DNA from: Chamaelirium japonicum
Lineage: Eukaryota > Streptophyta > Magnoliopsida > Liliales > Melanthiaceae
Length of the DNA: 64,000 nt
Reading direction: 5' to 3'
NCBI GenBank assembly: GCA_947650365.1
Contig: OX393557.1
Span: forward strand, 48,932,418 to 48,996,417
This document shows, piece by piece, positions 43,101 to 57,519 of this stretch. Below the pieces are notes generated by a model. The model saw only the letters and a program-made list of their open reading frames with translations. It did no database searches and was not told where the DNA came from. Numbering within the stretch: position 1 is the first letter of the stretch; every line of letters begins with the position of its first letter. A program made the position numbers and the translations under genes.

Positions 43101-46100
43101 CCATATAAATGTTGATAATGCCATGTAACACAAAAGATTCTAAGTTACAAGGTGGAATACGAAATTTTGTTAGGTTACATCATTATTATTAGGTCGCCGT
43201 TTTGGATCAAAGTTGTCTGGTATTTGCAGTGGTTTAATTAAAAAATCAAAGGGGTTACATCTTAGTTGGGATAAGACTTAATGGTTATGTTAAATCTTGA
43301 AGGAAGAGATCAGCCACGCATCGTCAAAAAAAAGAACACTCACAGAGAATCATCAAGCATGTAGACAATCATCAAGAGAATCCCCAAGAAACTATCAAAG
43401 AGAAACTTGATCAGATAACAAGGAGTTCTCAACCCTCATGTGAAGAGAGATAATAAACACCTAATACCAAAAAGGAACCATAGAGAAACAAGAGAATGGT
43501 CTAAAACATGCTATCAGTCTGCTCCATGCCGTGCATCCACCATAATAGAAAGTAAGTAGTAACCACCACAAAAGTTTAGTCAAGAGCTTGTGAACCGACC
43601 CTTACAAACTTCTTTCGTTCTCTTTTATTTTATTCCCTTTGTTTCCTTATTTGTTTATGCCATCCAAAGTCCCACCTTGATCGATCGGCGTTGGGTGGCT
43701 CTGCTTGAGTGAATCAAGGGAGTCCGAATAGCGTGTCTCGGGTGACTATCTAGGGCCACTCGTGTTGGATTGGGTGTAGGTGGCCAGGCAGGGATCTTGT
43801 GAAGAGCTGGAAGGAGCAAGAAGGAAGTCAGCGTAGTGCAGAGGTCAATGTTTTAAAAAGCACTAGACGGAACTAAGGCGGTAGGGGAGTTTCAAGGCGG
43901 TAAGGCGGATGCCAAGGCAAGAGCTCAGAGATTGAGGTGCCCAAATTTTACAAAACATTTTATTTAAATTTTGAATAATTATTATGTTTATACTTTACAG
44001 TGTCATCCTTCTTCCAAGAGTTCACAATGAGTCAAGGGTGTCGTTATCATTATTCTTTCAGGTGGTCACAATGGGTCAAGGGAGCCACTACACACTAGTG
44101 TACTGGTTATAAAAGAAAAAAGAGAATTAAAATGAAGAAAATGAATAAGAAGTAGAATGGGAGAAATGAACTTTCGAATTACAACTTTTGAAGATAATTT
44201 CGATGACCTAGGCGATGCGGTCTAAGGCCCAAAACGCCTAGGCAGACATCCGAACCGCTTTTTAGAACAGTGGAAGCTCACCGTACCGGCGTAATCGGCG
44301 AGATTTTTCTATGAAGAGTTTCCTAGTAAAAATATGTGTGTATGCTGTAGTTTAAATTCTTGATGCAAACCTTGGGATGCAAACCTTGTATGCTTATGCC
44401 CTGCACCATACAAAAACCACATGATGATTTGTTTTTGCAAGAACGGGGCGAGAGAAAGAGATCTGACTGACATTAATCCACCTTGCATAAATTCACTATA
44501 TTACGTGTGTGAAGAGGGAACATAAGAGAGCTTAAATTTTAATCCATGTACATGGCCTAGTGCCTTTTGGCCAAGGCGACCCTGTGGTTTTGTTTTAGCC
44601 GGTGTTCTGCCACATTCCAGAGTTTACAATGGAGCATAGCGAATTGCTATTTTCAAAAATAACATGCCTAATCAGAGTCTTAAGGATGCAAGTCTTGCGT
44701 AGAAGAGTCAAAAAACGTATTTGAGAGTTCAAGATGCAACTAATGTCCATTATAAAGCATATTAAGTTAATTAGATATTAAATAAAGATGAAGACAAATA
44801 AAAACCTAGTTTATGTAGGCTTGCCGGTAACCAACACTTTGTGCCAATGTGTCTCTTTTTGGCCAGTGCCTAAACATTACAGTCAGTCTAAAATATTGTA
44901 ATCCACAGTACTTGCAATATTAAAACAGACTTACAATACTAAAACAGACTTTTTTATAATGAGTTATACTATACAGTGTCAGCTGACTCAAATTAAATGA
45001 AAACTTAAACCCTGCATAAAAGAATATCCGCCCAAAACTTTCATTGAACACAGAACCACCAAGTAATCACATAATATCATAATATTCACTCCTGAATGTA
45101 CAAATATGTGCACTTTAAAAGACCCTTAACCACTCGGTACATATAAGAAAAGCAGGTTGTTTGCAAAAAATAAAAATAAAAAAAACAGGAGGAACTATAA
45201 CTTTAAATGCAATTACAAAAGTTTACCCAAGGGTTGCTTCAATGAAGTTTTTCAAACCCTCGAATAAGTTGCCTAGCACTCCAATAATAATAATTATTAT
45301 TTATATTGTCCAGGCAATACATGGTGTCTTTAATCTAATCTTTTAAGGAAATTCATTATTCTCAATTCCTCACTTTGTCTTGTTGCACTGGTTATTGAAA
45401 AGCTTCATGTTCAGGGTGTAGTATCGGATCCAACTATCCAATAAACCATTTGTTCAAGAAAAATACAGGTTGCGTTATATCTCGGAACCTTTATGTTACG
45501 GGAGTAACAGTGAATATATTGCAGTAGATTAAATGTCCAAGGGTAATTGGGTAGCTATAAATAAGCTTCAAAAAGACTAGGTAGTTATCGAAACCAGTGG
45601 TGTTTGGCACCACTGAATACAATGTGAGCAATGTACTTAGCATTTTCAATGTTTATGCACATGATTAAGAATGAAGCATATTGAAAGGTACTGTATGTAC
45701 ATAATTTGAGTATGTTAGGAAGCATATGTATCCAACCAAAAATCACCTGTGTTAAGACTATAAATTATGTTAATAGAAACTTCCAGTATCCTCCAATTCA
45801 AACAAGATGCACTAATAGGTCATTAGGTCTTACTTCTGGGTGGACATGAAATTGATTTTCCACTTTCCAACTTTTCCAGAACCTTGCTGAGTTGCAGTTC
45901 GAGCTGGTGAATAGATCACGACCTGTCACGTAAAAATGTAAATGAGGTGGAACAGTATTCTTCTAGCCAACATGACAGAAATAAAGAAATTTCAACACCA
46001 CTGAAATGGTTAAATTTGCCAATTCTCTCACATTTGTATATATAGGCCTCAAAACGAAGCACAATCTCAATTACTACATGACTAAAATTTTTGTAACCTA

Positions 46101-49100
46101 AACCTTTTACACAGTTTTAACTCAAATATGACCCTTAACAAACTCACTTAGAAAATTGAGCCAAAATCCTGAAGGTTACAATGAAGGGATTCTAACCTAA
46201 CAAAAAACCCTGTCTCATTTAGGAATCATATTCTGTGCAGGATTCCTAATACCTTAAGGAAATCAATATTCAATGGGAATCCTAACTCATCAACGAGTCA
46301 TATGCAGGAATGGTCATGTGAAAAGAAAAGAAAAGAAAAGAAAAAAACTTACATCGGCTTTGGAGGTAGTAAAAAGGGATGTGACTACCGATTGTTGACG
46401 CTTTTGTTTTAAGGTAGAGGCTTCGATCGGAAAGAACTTACTAGGCTTCGATGGGAAAGAAAGAGGTCTTCGACTTCATATTGATTATGAATTCGACTTG
46501 GAATGAGTAGCAAACCTCTCCACTCAACTTCAATGTCATCACTTCAAAGATATGACTTCCTTCTCTCTGCTTCAATCATAGAGTGGACAACTGAAAATGG
46601 ATGGAAATGGATAGATTTATGTGAAAATGGATTGATTTCCACCCAAAAGAACAAACCCTCAATAAAATTCATTTTTTAAAAGAAATCTCTCTCTCTCAAT
46701 CATTTTTTTCCGTTGAATCATGATCAATAGGATCAATTGTTGTAACGTGCAGAGCATTGCCATAATGTGCAACTGAAATTTTATTGGAGAGTATTGTGGC
46801 GTAAGGCGTCTGCAGATTTTGACTCAATTTACTTTACTCTATTGGTACAGTAATCTCAAGTCAATTATTTGAATATGAGTTCATCAAGTTGTGCCACTAG
46901 CTCGAAGGCATCCTCCTCCGATGAAGAAGAGTTTTCCTCTTTGGAAATATGTGAGAAATATGGATAAGCTTAGTGAAGGATGGGCGAACCATTCTTGGCA
47001 ATGTCAATTTACCTTACCAAATCAAGAGGCGTTCCTACACAAGAGTGAGGGCTCATCTATTGAAGTTGAGTAGTTGTGGGCTTGGAGCGTGCACTAAAGT
47101 AACAACGAAGGATATCTCCTAAACTATGCAGTCAAAGTCGGTAGTTGGCCCTAGTAGGCCAAGGGCCGACTAGGACTAGTCGGAACTAATTCGGGACTAG
47201 TCGGCCAAAACTTATTCTAACCCCCCCCCTCCCTAAACATATATGATATATGAACTAGCATAAATGTCAATAAGTATATGATATTAGTTGGTTAATAACA
47301 ATACAAATCTTCACACTTCACAATATGGGTATAAATACATAAGTAACAGTCTAACAGAACACAGTTGTATTGGCTTCATGTCCATGTCAGAAGACTCAAA
47401 ACTAAGAATTCATCACAATATTTGTTTGATGATGTTTAATCTGTGAACAACCCCAATTTTGATTATAGGGTTATATGGATATCAACAAATAAACTAATTA
47501 TTTTTCTATGTTTTTATCTGAGATTCTCAGGTGCTCAACAAATGATTACAGGGAAGAACCATAGTTGTGAGTCTTGCGACTCAAGACTTTCAGCCAATGT
47601 AAAAAATCCAAACAAAATTGCTTGGAAAGACTCCTTTCAAAAAAAAATTGCTTACAGAATGCTGCTTGGGGACTAGTCGGGTCTAGTCGGGATTCCGCCC
47701 AGCAATGATTGAATCTGAATTACTCGGTCGGCAAAATGCCGCCTGGGGACTAGTCGCCGACTAGTCCTGACTTTGATAGCATAGCTCCTAAATGCAAAAA
47801 TTGGAGGAAGAATCTAAGTTGAGGTTGAAAAACAATGCTCCGTAGAGAGTACCATTGCCCTTGTCTACTATGTCATTGTCTTCATCTTCTTCTATTGGTA
47901 GTTTCAACTTTGTGCAAGAAGGATTTGAGTCAAGGAAGAAGAGAAAGTTTATTGCAAGTGGAAATGAAAATTTTATTGGAAAGGCATTTCACATGGCGGC
48001 TCGTGAGCAACTATATTCAAAGATTGCTAGAATGTTTTATTCATCAAGTTTGTCATTTCATCTAGGAAGAAACCTTTACTTTGTGAGCTCTTTAACATTC
48101 TCCGCCAACAATCAAATTAGTGGGTATGTGCCACCGGGGTATAATATGTTGAGGACTAGTTTGCTCCAAAAAGAAAAGTAAAAAATTGTGAGGTTGTTGC
48201 AACTTATTAGAGGCACGTGGAGGGAGAAAGGTGTGAGCATTATGAGTGATGGATGGAGTGACTCACAAAGGATGTATTTAATCAATTTCATAGTCGTGAC
48301 GGAGAGTGGACCTATGTTTCTTAAAGGAGTTCATTGTTCGGGTGAAGTGAAAGGCAAATACTTCATTTCTAACCTGATGAAGGAGGTAATTAATGAGGTT
48401 GGACACAAAAATGTAGTCCAAGTGATTACAAATAATGCGACAAATTGCAAAGGTGTGGGGCAAGTAATCGAGTCACAATTTTCTAGCATATTTTGGACCC
48501 CATGTGTTGTTCACACCCTCAACCTAGCCTTGAAGAATATTTGCAAGGCAACGAATGTGGAGAACAATGCTTTGACCTACGAGGAATATAGTTGGATCTC
48601 GAACATTTTCGGTGATGTTATGTTAATCAAGCACTTCATTATGAATCACTCGATAAGGTTGGTCATGTTCAATAAATTTGTGACATTAAAGTTGCTTTCC
48701 TTGGCCGAGACATTCTTTGCTTCAACGATCGTTATGCTTAAACAATTCAAGCTCATAAAATATGGTCTGCAAGCGATGGTTATAAGCGATAACTAGACTT
48801 GATATCGAGAGGATGATATCGGAAGAGCACGGTTTGTGAAAGACAAGGTTTTGGATGACATTTGGTGGGATTCCATTGAGTATATTCTCTCTTTTACCGG
48901 AAATATTTATGACATGATTAGAGCTTGTGACACGGACAAGCCGTGTCTCCACTTGGTTTAAGATATGTGAGATACAATTATTGAGAATGTTAAGTCCACA
49001 ATTTATAGGCATGAAGGAAAGAGACGTGAAGACTACTCTTCATTTTATGATGTGGTACAAAACATACTAATCGATCATTGGAACAAGAACACCCCGCTTC

Positions 49101-52100
49101 ATTGCTTGACGCACTTATTGAACTCGGGGTGATTTCTAAATTCTAAGTTCTATTATTGACAATTTGGCTCTCGTTTTTTGAATGTTAATATATTGTATAT
49201 CTTATGTTTTGTTTACATTTCTTTATTATAGACAGTATAGTGAAAAATGGCTTCATGAAGACCCAAGTCAGATTCCTCTACATAAAGATTTGGAGGTTTC
49301 AAGAAAAAAAACGATATATCTAAATTGTTAAAACCGGACCGGACCGGCCGAAACCGGTCAACCGGCAGGCTGAACGGTCCGGCTGTCCATCGGACCGCTC
49401 CAGGAACTTGAACCGGGATCGAACCGCCGGACCGGGCGGTTTTAGGCAAAAAACCGGGCGGCTGAGAGCTTGACTGAACCGGGCGGTTCAGTCAGCCTAT
49501 TAAAAGGGACTGAAAACCCTCGCGATTCATCTCACGCTGACCCGCGCCCGTGTGACGTTACGTCTCCCCGACTCTCCCGTTCCTTGGCTTCGTTCTCCCT
49601 GCCAGTGTCGGGCCTGCCGATCATCCCCCACCTTGAGGCCGACTGCAAATCAGCCGACCACCCCGCACTCCAGGACCCACTGACCCAGGTACTCCCCTCT
49701 CTCTCTCTCTCTCTCTGTTGGACCGACTGAAGTCTGAAGACTCTGAACCCTTTTTTTTTTTGGGTTCTCTCTCTCTCTCTATCTCTCTCTGTGTGTTCAT
49801 TGTGTTGGGCGGCTTGGGCCGACTGAGATCATGACTGTAGTAGGTTTTTTTTTTTTGGATTCTCTCTCTCTCTCTGTGTGTGTGTTCACTGTGTTGGGCT
49901 GACTGTGATCATGAATGTCGGATTTTTTTTTTTGGGTTCTCTCTCTCTCTGTGTGTGTGTGTGCGTGTGTGTGTGTGTTCACTGTGTTGGGCCGACTGAA
50001 ATCAGAAGTTCATATTTCAGAACTGTAGGTTTTTTTTTTTTTGGTTCTTTCTGTGTGTGTGTGTGTGTTGTGCAAAATCTGTTTTTTGGGTTCACTCTCT
50101 CTCTCTCTCTCTCAGGGAAAGCAAAAATCTGTTTTTTTTTTTTTTGGTGCAATTGATTGTAAAAAACTGTTTTTTTTTTTGGTGCAATACAAAGCTTTGG
50201 TAATTGGTACAAACTACAAAGTTTTCAGGGAAAATAAAAATCTGTTTTTTTTTGTGGAATTGATTGCACTATTGCAGAGAAACAAAACTGTAATTTTATT
50301 CCATGCATTGCTCAGTTTTTTTTTTTTTTGCAAGTTGTGTTGCAGGATTGCGAGTTGCAATATTTAGTCCTCTCCGCTTCAGGTCCTGTTCAACAAAATA
50401 CAATAAACAAGGTATATGTAAGGAGCCTCCTCTCAAGTCTCAAAGCATGTCTGAATCTGCATAATCAAAATCTAGTAAAAATACTGATCCTGCATGGGCG
50501 CATGTTAGTAAGAAGCTAGTGGGAGATAAATATGAGAATTTTTGCATATATTGTGATAAGCAGATTAAAGGCGGTGGCATACACAGGGTCAAGGAGCATT
50601 TAGCCCATGTAAAAGGGAATGTTGCTAAATGTTTGAAAGTACCTCCTAATGTGCAGCATGAAATGAAAAAAAGCATTGAGGAGCACACTACTGAAAAGAA
50701 CAGGAAAAAAGCTGTAGAAGGTGAGATTGGAAACTTCGGTGCAAGTGAAACTTGGCAAGAATATGAGAAGATAGAGAGTGATTAAGAAGACAGAAGACCT
50801 AGAAAGGGTAAGAGGGCAATGGTTGCACCAAACAATCGTATTCCTGGGGGAGGAATACCCATAAATAAATACTTCCCTTCTAGAACAACTCCTGGGTCAC
50901 AACCAACAATAAAAAGTGTGTTGGCTGGGGAAAAGGCAAAGGAAAGGGCAGACATGGCAGTTGCTCGATGGATGTACCATACTGCATTACCTTTTAATGC
51001 AGTTAATTCATTTTTTTTTCAGCCTATGTTGGATGCGGTGACATCCATTGGTGGAGGGTATAAAGGTCCTAGTTACCATGATGTAAGGACCACCTTGTTG
51101 AAGAAAAATGTTGAGGAAGTGAAGGAGTACATTGACAGTTTCAAAAGTATTTGGGCTAGCCACGGATGCTCTGTTATGGCTGATGGGTGGAAGGATAATA
51201 GAGGAAGACAATTGATAAATTTTATGGTGTATTGTTTCAAACGAACATTATTTCTGAAATCTGTGGATGCCACAGATATTATTAAAAGAGGTCAAGCTTT
51301 ATTTGAGTTGTTTAAGGATGTTGTTGAGGAGGTTGGGCCAGAGTATGTGTTGCAATTCATCACTGATAATGCGGCAAATTATGCGCTAGCGGGTAAGAAA
51401 CTGCAAGAGGCCTACCCCACAATCTTTTGGACTTCTTGTGCGGCTCACTGCATTGATTTGATGCTAGAGGAGATTGGAAAGAAGGAGGAAATAGCTTCTG
51501 TTGTATCCAAAGCTCAGAATATCACAAAATTTATCTATAACCACTCTTTTTTATTGAATTTGATGAGAAAACATACTGGTGGTAGGGAGTTGGTGAGACC
51601 AGCAGTGACTAGATTTGCAACCAACTTCCTCACAATTCAAAGTTTGCTACGACAGAAGGATTCGTTGCGGTCTATGGTGACATCTAATGCTTGGTTGCAG
51701 TCAGCATGGTCTACAAAACCTAATGGGATAGCAATGGCAGATGCCATACTAGATAGAAATTTTTGGAACTCAATGACTCATGTCTTTCACGTCAGTGAGC
51801 CTTTAGTGAAGGTGTTGAGGTTGGTGGATGGGGAGACATATCCTATCATGGGCTATATATATGAAGCTATGGATAGGGCTAAAGAGGCAATTGCAAAATC
51901 CTTGAAGAACCGAAAGAATCAATATATGCCTTATTGGGAGATCATAGATAAAAGATGGGATAAGCAACTCCACCGACCAATACATGCAGCGGCTTACTTT
52001 CTCAACCCCAAATATTTTTATGATAAAGAGAATTTCTCTACTCACTTTGAGATCAGAACTGGCTTGCATACTTTAATTGAAATGCAATTTCCAGATGTGG

Positions 52101-55100
52101 CAATACAAATTTCTTTGGGAAGGCAAATGAGTATCTATGAAAGTGGTACTGGAGAATTTGGGCGGCCATATGCTATTAACACTCGCACTGAAATTCGACC
52201 AGGTAATTCATGACATTCATGTAGCTTAGTTATGAAATTTTTAACCTGATATTTTGTTAGCTCTTGAATTATGGAATTCATATTTATTTCATAGTGACTT
52301 TATTGTTTAGCTGAATGGTGGGAGAGGTTTGGAGATCAAACTCCAGAACTTAAGAGGTTTGCTGTGCGTATCCTTAATCAGACCTGTAGTGCTAGTGGAT
52401 GTGAAAGAAATTGGAGTGTTTTCTCTCGAATACACACCGATGCTCGCAATAGGTTGAAGCACAAGAGACTTAATGATTTAGTCTTTGTGCAATACAACCT
52501 AAGTTTGAGACAAAGGTATACAATATACAACTTAATGACTTGCCATATACTTCCATAATTCCATTATTCCATTATTTGTTTAGGTTTTTCTTTCTCTTTA
52601 AAAGTTTAAAAGTGTTATTGGATTATTTACAGGATTATGCACAAGCCTATTCATAGTGATCCCATCGATTTGGACTCGATTGACATATTGAAAGAATGGG
52701 TTGTGGAGTTAGAGGAGCCGGCCCTTGAAGGGATAGAAGGGGAAATAGATAACTGGATGGAGATGGATCCATCGGTAGAAGGTAAATATTTTCTTTTGGC
52801 TATTTAGTACTTTTTTCTCTTCAATATACTTTATTTAAATTGTAAAATAATTGAATTATTGCAGGTGCAAATGATGACCAAGAGCTAGGGGAGATTGGAG
52901 AGGTGAATGAAGAGGAAGAGGATGTTGGAGAAGAGCTGGATGACTATGAAGGAGAAGATTATTGATTTCGTTTTTCTTAAGGACTCACATATATTAGAGT
53001 ATTAGACCTATTAGTTAAACTGTTGGATTTTGGACTTTGGACCTATTAGTTACTTGATAATTTTGGTTAATGTTTTAAATTTTTAATGATGTGGGAATGG
53101 TGGGATAGGTTTTTTTGGCTTTCAAATTTCAAAGTGGATGTTTCATCTTCAATAATTTGGTTAATCACTTAATCACTTAATCGTTAATGTTCCTCTTGTT
53201 GATGAACATCATGAACTTCTCTATGGTAAAGTGTAAAGTGTAAAGTGTATAGTGTAAAGTGTAAAAACTACTACTATACTATTAGTATTAGACTATTAGT
53301 CTATTGACTCTATTAGACTAACTAAATAGTAAATTACTAAATACGAACAACGGAACAAGTAACAATGTAATATACTAATATAGTAATATGTACTTTTTTA
53401 ATAACCTCTTTTTTTTTTAATAACCTCTATTTTTCATATTTTTTCCATATTTTTTCCATAATTTTTCTCTATTTAAAATAATTTTTACAATTTTCTCAAC
53501 TTAATTAAATAGTTTTATTAGTTTTAAATTTTCTCATACTTCGGTTCGGCTCTGACAACAAAGCAATACTTCCCCGCTACGGAGAATCGCACAAGGGCTA
53601 ATATACAGTATGCTAGCTTCTTAACCGGGTGGGAGAGTTTGGGGATGTTGACTCCTTCCTCGATCGATATCATATGTATCCAAAAGAGTTGGTGGGTGAT
53701 CCATGCTGCAAGTTCCTCGATGCGCCAAAGTTTAGCTCTCAAGTTACTTTTGTAACTTTCTTCTTCATCATGTAGCAAGAGGTATTGGGGTATATACTCC
53801 TTTGTGCATTTCTTGCAAAGAAACAAGAAGGCTGCTCAACGGGCGGAAGACTTGATTTTTATTTATAGCAATCTTCGTTTGCTATCAAGGACACCACAGT
53901 ACATGCAAGTAGTGACTAAGATGTGGGATATTGCCGGAGATGCCTTCGACACATTTGAAGATGTTGGGGTTCTTGAGATTGTGAATCTTCTCATCGATGA
54001 GCCAGATATGGAAACCGAGGTATTCACGGATGACAATGAGGAAGATGGCGTCGATGGTAATGATGTGGTGGCACTTGATGCTGGCCTTGATGGACGACGA
54101 TTCTATGCGTGTTCTATTTGTCTTTTTGTGTTTTGAAAGTTTGAAATTATGCACTGGAATCCTTGATGATGTAATGATGTTATTGTTGTTTGTTGGAGAC
54201 TTTGTAAGTTAACTTTTAGCTTTATGTTTGATTTTGAATCATACATATTATTGTTTATTACAATTTTTTTTTTTGAACGGTAAGTAAGATTTCATTAGGA
54301 ACCCACAAAGTGGGAAGAAGGAAAATTACAGATCCAGGCTATACTCAGTATGAGCAAGCGAAAGGCTCCCAAAGAGCTAGACTCACAGCTGTGCGCAGAC
54401 AGCTTAACACCTCTCTTACTAAAAGATCTCATCGGAATACAATCCCAAACAAGCGAGCATCATAAAACATGTGCTCCACATGGACTAGATCGGGGGTTGA
54501 TCACTTCCTCACCCCACTTCTGGTTATACGATCGCTCTCCATTGTTGACTTGAGTTGCTTAAACTGATTGGCGAGAAATCGATCGATAAGGTCCTGATGC
54601 AACTGGAAGAAGTGCAAGGGGGTATCTGGGGGCCAATTCCGGTACTTAATAGCCATCGAGCGGAGGCAATCTGCCCCCTCTTTCATTGGGTTCAACTCGT
54701 AGACGCCATCACAGGAAATTTTGTCACCAAAATCCTTCATGATTGCCGCTATAGCCAAATTGACGCTCTTGTGTTCCCTTTTGGGGATGCCTACCAAGTA
54801 ATTCCGATCGAACACAATGCCATTACCACCCGTGCTGTTTCTTACTCCATCTATGATCGAAGTTTCTTCCTCGTTATGCACGTCCTGAGTGTCTACGGTA
54901 GCGTCATTGATGCTAGAGGTAGTGGTGGGAGTCTCCAAACTTATGAGAAGGCCAATGTTCGGGTCTGCAACTGACACCCCAGCCACCCTCAGAATGCCTC
55001 GTTGGGTTGAGATAGGAATTGGGCTTCTCTGATTCCTTGCCTTCACCGTTGGGTCAAGAGACTCACCTAGTACACCTAAATGGGAGCTAGCAAAGGCATC

Positions 55101-57474
55101 AACGTCAGGCCTTCCTGCTACAACAGCACCTAGCCTTGTTGCACTAACTCCGGCCGATTCACCATTTGTTGAAATTTCAGCACCATTAACAACGACATCA
55201 GGTTCTGTGGAGGCAACCCCCTCCTCATCACTTTCATCTCCAACTCGCACCTCGTGTTCAACCCTCACCTCAGATCCATCAACCTTATACCCTGCTGCAT
55301 TTGTTTGCTCCTTGCCATCAGGTTTGCTCCCTACAGCAACTTCAACATTTGCCGCAATCCCTATATGCACCGCCTCCAAAACTCGACCGCTAGCATCCCC
55401 ATCAGCCACACCTTGGGCTAAAACAACTCTACCCTTCATCTCCGTTCTTATCGGAGCACTAATCTGCACAACACCCCTCACAACACCATCAGATTACTCA
55501 CAGCACCAACAACCAAATCAGAATTCTGTTCAATTTGAATTTCAGCAATTAGTTCAGAATCAGGTCGCACAACCCCACCTCCTCCACTTGATTGGGGTAA
55601 TCCCTAAGTGATTTAGATGGACCCTCAATTATAGTTTCTCGAGCACCTAGACCACTAGTTTGGCCGACAATCACACTTGTAGTGATCAAGTCTGCATCAA
55701 TCCTCGCAGCAACAGAGCTTCGAGCACCCAGTGTGCCCTTCTCAAAAGCATTGAGCACATGTACAACCACCTAGTCATCAGCTCTAGGCATAGATGCTTC
55801 ATTTGGATCTTCAATCACCACATCCAATGGCTGAGGAAGACCTTCTTGGCCAGCGGAATGAATAGGAGAATACATCGGTTGCACTGCTGTACCTAAAACT
55901 GTAGGTGCTGCATTCTCATCTTTCTGACAAACAAAAGTTGATGTTGTAACTCGAGAAGTTTCCATTCCTTCCTCACTGAGATTGAAGAGTACTCCATACC
56001 GTGAACCAATCACCGACTGGGCTTCAAGAGGAGTACGGTGTGAACCTGGTGGTTGAAGGTGGGATGAACGCTTCTCAATCCATTCCTTGTTCTAGACGGG
56101 GCCACCACTAGGCTGGATGATCCTAGCCTTGGATGGACAGTTGGAAGCATTGTGTCCCATGCTCTTACAAGAGGAACACGATGGTGGCCTCCAGTCATAA
56201 GTCACCGACTGCCAAAACAGAATGGTGTTATCCTCGCCCCTCACCGGCACTTTATCCAGCAGTTTGCCCTCCAAACTGATTTCCACGCAGCACCTCGCGA
56301 AATTGGTTCTATCTTGTCTTGCAGTAGGCTGATCCATATAGAGAGGGTTGCCGATGACGCTAGAAATCCTACTAAGGGAGTCCTTAGACCACCAATCCAT
56401 AGATAAATCTGGATACCGGACCCAAATGGGCAATTTATTGAACGAGTGGCGTTCGAACTTTGTGTTCTTGCTCCACTTGCGTAGCACTATCAGTTTTCCA
56501 TCGAAGTGCCACGGGCCGCCTTCTACTACCCTGAGGTAATCTACTTCCTCATCAAACCTGAATAAGTAGAATCCGTTTTCTCTTGAGAACACATCAAGTT
56601 TTCCCACTGGCTTCCACAACCTCAAGACGGCTTCATTGAAGTGTGGGAAGAAGGGTCTTCTGCCTACCACATACCCATATAGAGTATGGCACCATTTTTT
56701 CATATTTACTTGAATCTCTGAAGATGGGATGACAGCCACCTTTACACTATCAATGATCGTTGGTTCGAAGGACTTGAGCGCCACGTCAACCTTTTTCGAG
56801 ATCCCTCCTCCGCATATAGAACTCCAAGTGGCCTTGAGGGTAGCCGCAGAATGATGATCAACCTTTGAGTGATCCCCCAAAGCAGCTTGTTGTCATTGGA
56901 GACTATTAGTGAGCACCTGGTGTGCCGAGGAAGCAGTAGAGTCCCCAGCTGCAACTGAATTCACTCCCAAAGCCTGGAGACGTGGCTGGGGACTACTATC
57001 AAACACTTCATGTGCTAAGAATGCTGCAGAATTTCCAACTCATGCAGATGAGTCTGCTTTCCCATGGGGATCAGAGACTAGTGGTGGAAAACTCGTAGAT
57101 GTTTCAGTATCATAGTCTCTCGTTCTTGAAATTCCCTCTTTAAAATCCTTGGCTCCCGATCTAGAGCAGAACCCCAGATCAAATCTGGCGTTGGACCCAG
57201 AGTTAGAATCACCAAGACCACATCGTCCTCCCTTGGTTCCAGATCTGCCTCCACTTGGGCAAAATCCGGCATTGCCATGACCTTCGCTGCCATGGTTGGA
57301 GGGAATCAATCCCTTCCCACCTCCCTTGCCCTTCTTCCTAACAGCCACCTCCATAAAATCACCGAGAGATGGGTTTGGGGGAGGGCTGGAGTCATCCCAA
57401 TCTGTGGGGGCTTCCAATCCATCATCATCCTCGATCAAGGGGGGAGGATCCCCCATGGAATCAAGGAATCCCAA

Positions 57475-57519
<45 letters not shown>

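Larger units (their letters stand above)
49328..53525 (+). mobile_element. hAT transposon 2, inserted in hAT transposon 1
   Basis: The left boundary is set where hAT 1 coding text stops and GTTAAAACCGGACCGG-type repeats begin; the right boundary is where hAT 1 text resumes (about 53528). TCTAAATT on the left and TTTAAATT on the right may be a degenerate 8-bp duplication, but terminal inverted repeats were not clear. The leader (49690-50300) contains about four ~105-bp tandem units with T runs, CT/GT microsatellites and TGTGTTGGGC(C/T)GACTG. It encodes the transposase at 50444-52965. Confidence 0.65.
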
